A stretch of 23,682 nucleotides of DNA from positions 1 to 23,682 of the IMG/VR virus record IMGVR_UViG_3300037011_000791. One strand, 5' to 3'. The notes below the pieces were generated by a model. That model did not search any database. It was not told where the DNA came from and was given only the letters and a program-made list of their open reading frames with translations. The position numbers and the translations under genes are program-made. The stretch's first letter is position 1. Each line of letters opens with the position of its first letter. Below are positions 13,688-22,600 of this stretch, piece after piece. The stretch is from a virus.

Positions 13688-16600
13688 CTACCTCATGCGC
13701 AGCACGAGGCTGCGAGCCATGGACTTCGAGAAGTGATCATCCGCGTGCAGGGCCGTGACGAGCTGGTCCATGGCGGCGTTGATTCGTTTCCGGTGTTCGC
13801 CTGCAGGATAGAACCCAGGGACGGCCTCGAAGGGCTGTGCCCCGCGCACGAGGTAGGTGTTGACGCGCCCTTGGCCCTCGAGCTTGTCCGAGACCCAGGC
13901 CTCGAAGCACCGGGCGAACATCTCCGTCGGACGGTGCCAGTAGTCGCCCATCTTCGACGCGCCCTCGTAGAAAGCCGTGGGCTTCTTGAACCCGCCAGGG
14001 GCCTTAGTGGCGCGATTGAAGTCCTTGGCCATCGCGTTCACCTGTAGGCGCAGCTGCTCTTTCCGCTGGGGGTCTCGCTCGGCGTAGTAGCTGCGACGGA
14101 TGTCCTCGATCTTGACCTTCGCCTCGGCCTTGGCCTTCACCTGGTCGACCGGCTCATGGCGGATGGTGTCCATCACCCTCTCCATCGCCGACGCCAGGTC
14201 CGGCGATACGGGGGTCTTGCCCATGGGCAGGTCAAACCGACCGCCACTTGCAAACGGGTTCTTTCCCTTCTCCGGATCCTGCACGTGGAACATCATGTGG
14301 TCCAGGAAGTGCCCCCACTCGTGAGCCAGGGAGCCTTTTCCGAAGATCTTGGTGATGTTGATGGCCTTCACGTCCGGGTGGTAGGTGGCCTTGAAGTGTC
14401 CTGTGCCTCTTGACCCGAAGGCCATGGTCAACCGGCCATTCTGGCCGATCTTCGATGGCTCGGCCCCCATGAGCGTCGCGAGATCAAACAGTGCCGCGTG
14501 GGCGGCCTCGGTATGCCACTGCCGCTCGGCCTCGTCTGCCCAGTGGCCGTATTCCACCTCGTTCAGTCCGAGGGACTTCTTCATCTCCTCCGATCCCAGC
14601 CCGTTGTTCCCGGGGACCGGTGGTCCAACGCGCTTGGCCTCGCCGATGCGGGCCTGAGCCAGGATCGTGTGGTACTTGTCTCCCTGCTCCTCGTCCGTCC
14701 TCTTGGTGGCGGTGTCCTGGCGTTGCTTCTTCGTCGCTGTCTGCCCGAGCCACGCCCACGGGTCTCCCTTGCCCACCCCGAGCTGGGCGTTCTTGTGCTC
14801 GTCATTCAGCGCCGTGATCTCCTGCATCACCCCCCGCCGGAGATCGGACTTGTAGGCGCTCTCGATTCGAAACTGGTCGGGGTCGTGTCCCCAGAGTTTC
14901 GCGAGCTGTGCCCTCTTCGGATCTTTGTAGCGGTAGGGGTAGGTGATCTTCTTTCCCAGAATCGCCAGAAACCTCGGCCCGAGTTGCTCGAGGTTCTTCA
15001 CCTGATCCTTGTGGATCTCCGCCACCTGCTCTCCCATTGCCACATACCGGTCATCGTCGATCTTGCGGATGTTGCAGTGGCCGTTGTAGTGATCGAGGAT
15101 CTTGCTGTTGGCCTCGTACCGCGCATCTCTCCATGCGCGCATGTCCTCTTTGTTGTTCGGGTCCCTCGGCATCGGAGCGAACATCCCGCCCCATCCGCGA
15201 CGCTTGATCTCTTCCAGAGTAAGCTCTTCCTTGGGGGCCACCCCCTCGAGCTGGTCAGTGAGTTCGCGGACCATGGTGTTCATGTCGGCCATGGTCCGGC
15301 ATTCGGACAGACTCGCCTGGACCACCCCAATGGTCTCGGTGAACCTCTGGCGGGCGTCTGGGCTGTCATCCGGTCTGGCCTGGATCGCCTGCATGAGCCG
15401 GTACTTCAGGTACGCCGCCGCGGGCTCAGTGCCAGCCTCGCGCTCGGCCAGGAACGAACCTGGCTCAACCTTCCCCCCGAGGACCGCGTCCTTGGTCACG
15501 AGCTTGTACGCCACGGCCGGGTCTTTCTCGAGCTCCCCCGAGTTGCGCAAGGACCACAGCTCGGCCCGGCTGCCGAAGACATAGCCGGTAGTCTCGTACT
15601 TCCCGGGCTCAGACTCCTTCCCCTCCGCCGGCGCCGCGGGCGTCAGCACCAGCTTCGGCTCGCTCGGATTGGGAGCCACTTTGGGTTCCACTTTGGGAGC
15701 CGGTGATGGTTCGATCTTCCCACTTTCTTCCGCTGGTTTCGCTGGGTGCTGCTCTTGTTTGGGCTCCGCCTTTGGGGTCACCCCGGGTACCACCGGCTCT
15801 TCCTTCCCCGTCTGGGGGTTCACCCGCACCACCAGGACCTTGCTCGGCTGTCCCTGCGGTTCGTCGGCTGGGTGGGGCTTGTCCGTCATGCCCTTGTCGG
15901 GGTACCAGTATTCGTAGTCGGCACCCTTCCGCCGGCGGAACCCCCCGTGCCTGCCCGAGGGGATGGATTCCCACCCGGCACCCGGGGCCTTGGCCGCCCC
16001 AGCGAAAGGCTGGCTGTGGCCGAAGAGCCCCAGCTGCACGGCCTTCAGAAGGTCATCCAGGCAACCGATGCCCCGGCGCCCGAGGTCGAAGACCAGTCGG
16101 ATGGCCTTGGTGATGTCGCTCCCCGTCAGCTTCCGGACCACCTCCGCCAGGTGCTCATGGGGCACGTGCCACCCGCGGCGATCCGGGTCATACCCTCGGC
16201 CACCGACCACGCGCTTGATCTTCTCCTTGTGGGTGTAGGTGTTTCCCAGGAGGAGATGAACGGGCTTGCCCGTGGTGGAAGGCCTGACCGAGGGGGACAT
16301 GCGGATGCCCAGGGCATCCAGCTCATGGGCCGCCTTCGCCCGTTCGGCCTCGGTGCCAGTGCCCGCAGGTGATGGTGGTGGAGGAGCAGGCGCCGTCTCA
16401 GGCTTTGCCGCCTCAGCCACGGCCGCCTGCTTCTTCACCTCCGCCAAGTTAACCTTCACGACCGCGGCCCCGTAGTGCTTGGCGAGCTCGGTCATGGCAC
16501 TCGCGGGCATCATGAACCCCGTGTGCATCGCCGGACCGGGAAGCCGCGTGGTGGTCCCGCCGAGTCGCCGGAACAACTTGTTCGACGCCGGGTCGAACCC

Positions 16601-19600
16601 GCTCCAGTCTACGAAGAACCCCCGCCCTGGTACGTGCTCGATATACCAGTGGCGATGCTGGCGCAGTTGCTCCGCCGCCCGGTGGGCCTCTCGCTCGGAC
16701 TCGCGCTTCTGCCGTTCGATCTTCTCCGCATGCCCCTCGGCCAGCACGTCGTGACCGGCCTTGCGGGCTTCGGCGTACTGGTGGAAGTACCGGCGGAGAT
16801 CCTCGGCCCCAGCGATCTCCTCCGCGCTCCCTCCATTGTCGATCTCCTCCTGGGCCGCCTCGAGCTGGCTGATCGCCTCCGCCGGGTCATCGCTGCCTGC
16901 AGCAAAGTCGATGCCGGCCTCGAACTCCGAGAGTTCGCTCGCGCCCTCGTGGGCCTCGATGTCCCCGCTGGTCAGAGCGCCCATGGAGCGCAGCCGCTTG
17001 GCGACCTTCCCCGCGTTGTGCCGCTCGCTGTCGTCATCCCCCAGGATCCAGTGCATCTCCGTCTCGGACTTCGATCCCAAACGATGGGACCGCCCGGCAA
17101 CCTGTGTGAACTCCCGGCCGGACCATGGGACCCCGAGGTTGATCTGTGTCCGAGGGCTCTCGCCGGTCTTATCATGGAGGCTGATGCCGGTTCCGCCACG
17201 GGCCATGGTGCAGACCACGACCTTCTTCTTCCCCTCCTGGTAGGCCCGCTGCTCGTCCGCGGGTTTCCGGTTGGTCGCCCCATGAATCTGGGCCACCAGT
17301 TTCGGACCACCCAGGGCCTCGGTCAGGTCCTTGACGATGCTCCCGCCGGGGGGGAGGGTGGCGATCAGGCTGTCGATGTCATGCGCCAGGCCCATGTACG
17401 CCTCGGCCTGGGCATCGGCCCCGGGCTTGTCGCTGTTGGAGGCCCGCTCGGCCTTGCGCATGAGCATCCGGGGTAGGGCCCGCAGGTGATTGTGGTCGGA
17501 CTCCTTGTAGCAGGTGAAGAGCGCCACCTGCCGGCCACGTGCGAGCTCGGCCTTCGCCAGGTCCACCGCCTTCTGTAGCTTTAGCGTCTCCCAGTATTGT
17601 TTGGACCAGCCGATGTTCAGCGCCCGGAGGATAGATGGATGGAACACCTCCTCCACCCGCTTCATGATCTCCGACACCGTCCCGAAGGCCGCTCGATGGT
17701 GCTCATCGAGCTCGTCCGAGTTCAACTGACTGAACGTGGAATGCACCCCCTCGAGACGGGCCGTGCGCAGGACCGACAGACCATCGACGTGGAGAGTGGC
17801 GGCGATGCGGGCCATGGGCTTGAGCGCGGCCGTGGGGTTGTTGACCTTCGACGCCGAGTTCTTGCCCCGGCCTTTCTTGACGTCCGCCCCAGCGATCTCG
17901 GCCCACCTGGCAAAGCTCTCGGGGTCACCCGTGAACCACGGGCCGCCCTTTGGCAGCTCCCGGCCGTTGGCCCCACCCTCTCGCCCGAGCTTGACCAGGT
18001 AGTGCATGTCCGTGACGTGGGTGAAGGGGGTCGCCGAGAGATAGGCCACCTTGGCCTGGGTGGACCTCGCCTGGAGCTCCACCGCCGCCTGGGCTCGGAT
18101 GGAGTCGGCGTTGTTCATGTTGTGGGCTTCGTCGAAGACGATCGTGTCCCACTGGCCATGAAAGAGCGCGGGGTTGCGCATCCGACGTTGTTTCCCATCG
18201 ACGTCCAACACGGGCTCGCCTTGGGCATCGACCATCGGCACCAGGAGGTCATCGTAGCTGACCATGTACGTCCCGTCGGCCGTCGCTGAGAACGCGGGGT
18301 CACGGCTGATGCTGATGCCATAGAGCCCGGCGTTCTCCGGGCCCTCCCACTGTTGCTTGAGACCTTCTTTCCCCGAGACCGGGACGACGATCAGGTTCTT
18401 TCGCCCTCCGCGGGAGTGAATGGCCCCGAGGGCCGTGACGGTGTTGTGAGTCAAGATGCAGTGCTCGGTCGTGTAGAGCTGATCCTCAGCTTCGACGGCA
18501 ATACACACGGATTCCATGTTGCGCGTAAACTGGATAGCTGTCAGCGTCCGGACCGGCAGAGCGTGTCTGCCAGGGTTATATCGCCGTGCCTTTCGTTCCA
18601 CCGTGAAAGGTTTTAGCCACGCCGGCACTCTGATACGCACCTGGTACTCGACCGGCTTGTCCTCATCGGCCCGGTCGTACTCGCGAATCGATGCGATACC
18701 GCCCATGCCCTCGACGAGTTCCTGGACATCCTGCGCCAGTCCCACGCTGGTCGTGTGATAGGTGAGCCGGTTGCGCGTCTTCGAGACAGAGCCATCGGCA
18801 TCCATCATGCCCTGTAAGAGAGCCACACGGTCTGCTTCCCGAGCCTGGAGGTAAAGTAGCGGGATACGCTTTTCTCCACTCAGTACGGCTAGACCTAGCT
18901 CACGGATGCGTCCGCCCATCCCGGACCCGCCGAAGCGTGAACGGCGGCACCCTGGTTTGTCGTCCCCTCCGCTTGGAACACATCCTTCGTCCGCCAGTCG
19001 TTCACGCACCTCTGGCCAATCCAGCGCGTTGGTCGTAAGTGCCGGAGTCGGTTGCGTACAAGAACCATTGGCGATGAGCTGGCCCAGCATGTATGCCGGT
19101 ATGGGCAGATCGCCTCCCTCGAATTCTGCCGGTCCAGAGAGCATCGGTAGCCAGAGGTTCGCCTTTCCCAGGTCGAGCTTGCTGGTCCTGCCCGGCTGTT
19201 GTACTTCAATGATCTTCCCGTCTCGCAGGTCCGCCGTGGTGACTGTGATGTCCTGCCATCGTTTGCCCCCGGCCCTATAATAGAACGTCCAAAGGTGATC
19301 TTCTCCAGCCTCCACTTCCGCACCATCAGAGAAGCGAACCAGATAGGTTGGTAGTTCACCACGTGGATATACACCTTTCACCCGTACTGGCTTCCCGTCG
19401 GAACCGATCACCATGTCTCCGACGCGCAGCGAACCAATCTCGCGCCACCCGGTAGGGGTGAGCGTTGGCGTGTGTACAGGCTGGCATTTACCCAAACCAG
19501 CGGAGTCCTGCAGGACCACGCCATCCCCTTCTTCCCACGCCGCCAGGATCCGCTCAGCCCCTTCTTTCTGATGCTGGCGCAGCGCTTCGATCTTCCCAGT

Positions 19601-22600
19601 GACCGTACCGGTCGAATCCTTGAGCTCCGCGGGGTAGGGGAAGGCGATGATGTTCTCGGTCAGGCGCAGGTGCTCGGGGACGTCCGGCAGGAGCTCGGCG
19701 GCAAAAGTATCGCAGTCGCGCTGGACGTCTACTTCGGGGATCGGCCGCGGGTCTACGACCGCCGGCGGCGGAAGCGCGCCCTCAAGCTCTAGGGCTTCGG
19801 ACGGTCCTTCATCGGGGATTTCAGTGCCGGCTGTACCGGTCGCTCTGCCGGCTTCGTCGGTTCTTTCTTCCTCTCTCGCATGAACTCCAGCATCTCCTCC
19901 CGCTCCTCCTTCGGCAGGCGCCAGTAGCCCGGGATCTCCGTGATGACTTCCTTCTCCTGCTCCTGCTTGCCCTTGTCCATGTTCTTCTGTCTCCTGCTTT
20001 GATGTTAGCACCGCGGCGGTGCCTTGGCCAGAGGTTTGTACGTGTTGTCCCCATTCCTCTGCCGCCTGGGCCGCCGCATGGGCCGCGTGTATTTCCAGCG
20101 GCTCTCCCGGGTGGGGCGTGTTCACGTGCCCCACCTCCGGATACCAGTAGTAGCGCTTGTTGCCCACGACCTTCACGTACCCCCCGTGGCGGGTGTTGGT
20201 GATGGCCATGTACCCCGCGGGAGGTTTCTGGGCCCCGCTGCCGCCGAAGAGGGACATCTGCGCGGCCTTCAGGAGGTCCCAGTGATCCAACCTGGCCTTG
20301 GCCAGCTTCTGCCCGTGCATGGTGACGAACGCCTCGACCAGCCCCTGGATCGCCTCGGGGGTGATTGGGTGCCTGCCGAAGTCGTAGGCAAGCTCCTTGT
20401 CGGTCAGGAACGCATGCCGCACGTCCTTCATCACCATCCCCGCGATCTTCTTCCCGTCCACCTTCGCCGGACCGCCCTCGGAGGTACTGGCGGTGATCGC
20501 CTCGTCTACCAGCTGTTCGATCAGCCAGATGGCCCTGTTCATGAGGCGGTTCTGTGCTGGTTTCTTCTGCTCTGGCTCGTTCTTCTTGGCTTTCATCAGG
20601 TCCTGGACATCCTTGCCACGGCTGGCCGCCAGTTCCTGCTGCTCGCCCTTGGTCTTGCCCCCGAGCTCGAACTCCGTCCGCAGGGCCTCCAGGGGGGTCG
20701 TGGGCTCGCCACCAAACCCGGGGATCCGAAAGGACCCACTGTCATGCTGCGCCTGCTTAGCTCGCAGGGCAAACCCGCGGAACCGCTGGGGCAGGGCGTT
20801 CTTTTGGTCTCCGCGCTCGATCAGCACCTCCAGCAACGCCTGGCCCATCTCATCCTTCTTCACCGCCCCCTGGGGAGACTGTCCGGTCTCCTTCAGCTCC
20901 TCCTGCGCCAAGTATTTCTTCATCCCCCGGGTGGTCGAGGGGAACCCCCGCTCGCGCATGTCAATCCCGGCCTTGACCGCCGTCATCAGTGACGGTCGGA
21001 TGTCCCACCCGTTCTCTTCGGCCGAGATCAGCGCCGAGGTCGCCCGGGCGATGTTGGCCCTGTGAGAGGGCATCATCCGGTCCAGCACGCTCGCGTCGGG
21101 CAAGCTCCGGGCAGCCAGAATCCGCTCCACCCGCCCGCGGCCCTCTTCGTTCAGAAGCCCCGTGTCCTGGGTCACGTACTGGGCCCGGTTGTACTGGTCA
21201 AGGATCCCCGAGCGCTCCAGGGCATTCACCAGGGGCTTGCTGGAGGAGGAGGACAGGTAGTCCCCGAGGGTCTGATCGTCGCCCATGGTCTCGGCCAGGG
21301 TCGACAGGACGTCCTTGTTGACGAACGCCTTGCCCATGGAGACCTCTTCCGACCGTGGGTCCAGCCCCTGGGTCAGGGCTTCGTTCATGCGGCGCCCGAG
21401 CTTGTGCAGCTCCTTCTCATCCTTCCCGACCTTGACCTTCCGCACGAGGATCGGGTTCTTCATCGCCCGCACGTCCGCGGCGGTGAATCCATAGCCGCGG
21501 GCGGTCGCCGCGAGGTAGTCCTTCAGGGCCTGTCCCTGGTCGGGGTAGAGCTTGTAGGCCCGTTGCATGGCCATGGTCCGGCCGTTTCCCCCCAGGACCA
21601 CCCCCTGGTCGGTGAGGATCGGCGTGCCGTTGACGGCGTCGGGGTTGTTGTTCACGGCCATCGCCGGCTTGATCGCCCGGGCGATCCGGTCTACCTTTTC
21701 CCGCTCGGACTCGATCTCGTGGTACCGACGCTCTTGGACCCCCTTGGGATAGTCCTCGCGCTCGGTCATCTTCTCCGGATCGTGGGAGGCGATGATGTCC
21801 TCGGCCTCCATCAGCCCCCATTGGGCGTCGAGCTCGGTGATCCCCTTACCGGTGTTGTCCCGCAGGAAGACCTTGGTCGGCTCTCCCTCGAGCTTCCGCT
21901 CTCCACCCCCGGCCTTCTTCGACCGGCTCACCAGGACGTACCCGCTGGGCTGCTGGATCACCGCCCATTGCTTGCCCATCCCCTGGGCATGCGCCTGCTC
22001 CTCGAGTTCCGTGGGATCGGCCGAGAACCCTTCGATGTCCATCCACTCGCCCTTGGCCAGTTCCCCCATGCTCACCCGCGGAAGCGCCGGTGCCGAGCCC
22101 TTGGTGGCCTTCGTCGCGGGCTTGGTGGCCGCCGCCTTCGTACCCTTGCCGGGCCCGGGGGCCTCGGCGGTCTTTCGTGCGTGATAGCTGGAAAGCATCC
22201 GGCGGAGATCGTGCTCCCGGATGTGAACCGTGCGCTTGCTCTCGTCGTGCCGAACGTGAACAAGGCCTTTCTCGCGATCGTGGGCCAAGATCTCAAAATG
22301 GCCCTCCATCCCCGCGTGGGAGCCCTTGAACTTGGCCCCGGCCACCAGGTGCTCGTCTTCCACCATCCCCTTCCTCCCGGGCAGCTTGTAGATGTACTTC
22401 CACCGTGGTCGGTCTTTGCCCGTGGGAAGACGGCGAATGTACTTGTGCGTGGCGCCCTTGGTCAGGTCATCCCCAGTCTCTTCACAGCAGAACACGAGCT
22501 CCGGCGGGTTCCCCCGACCTTCGCGCATGGGGCTCATGAGCAGCTGGAGATCCACCGGCGCTGGGGCCATCCAATACTCGCACCCTCCGTCCACCTGGCG

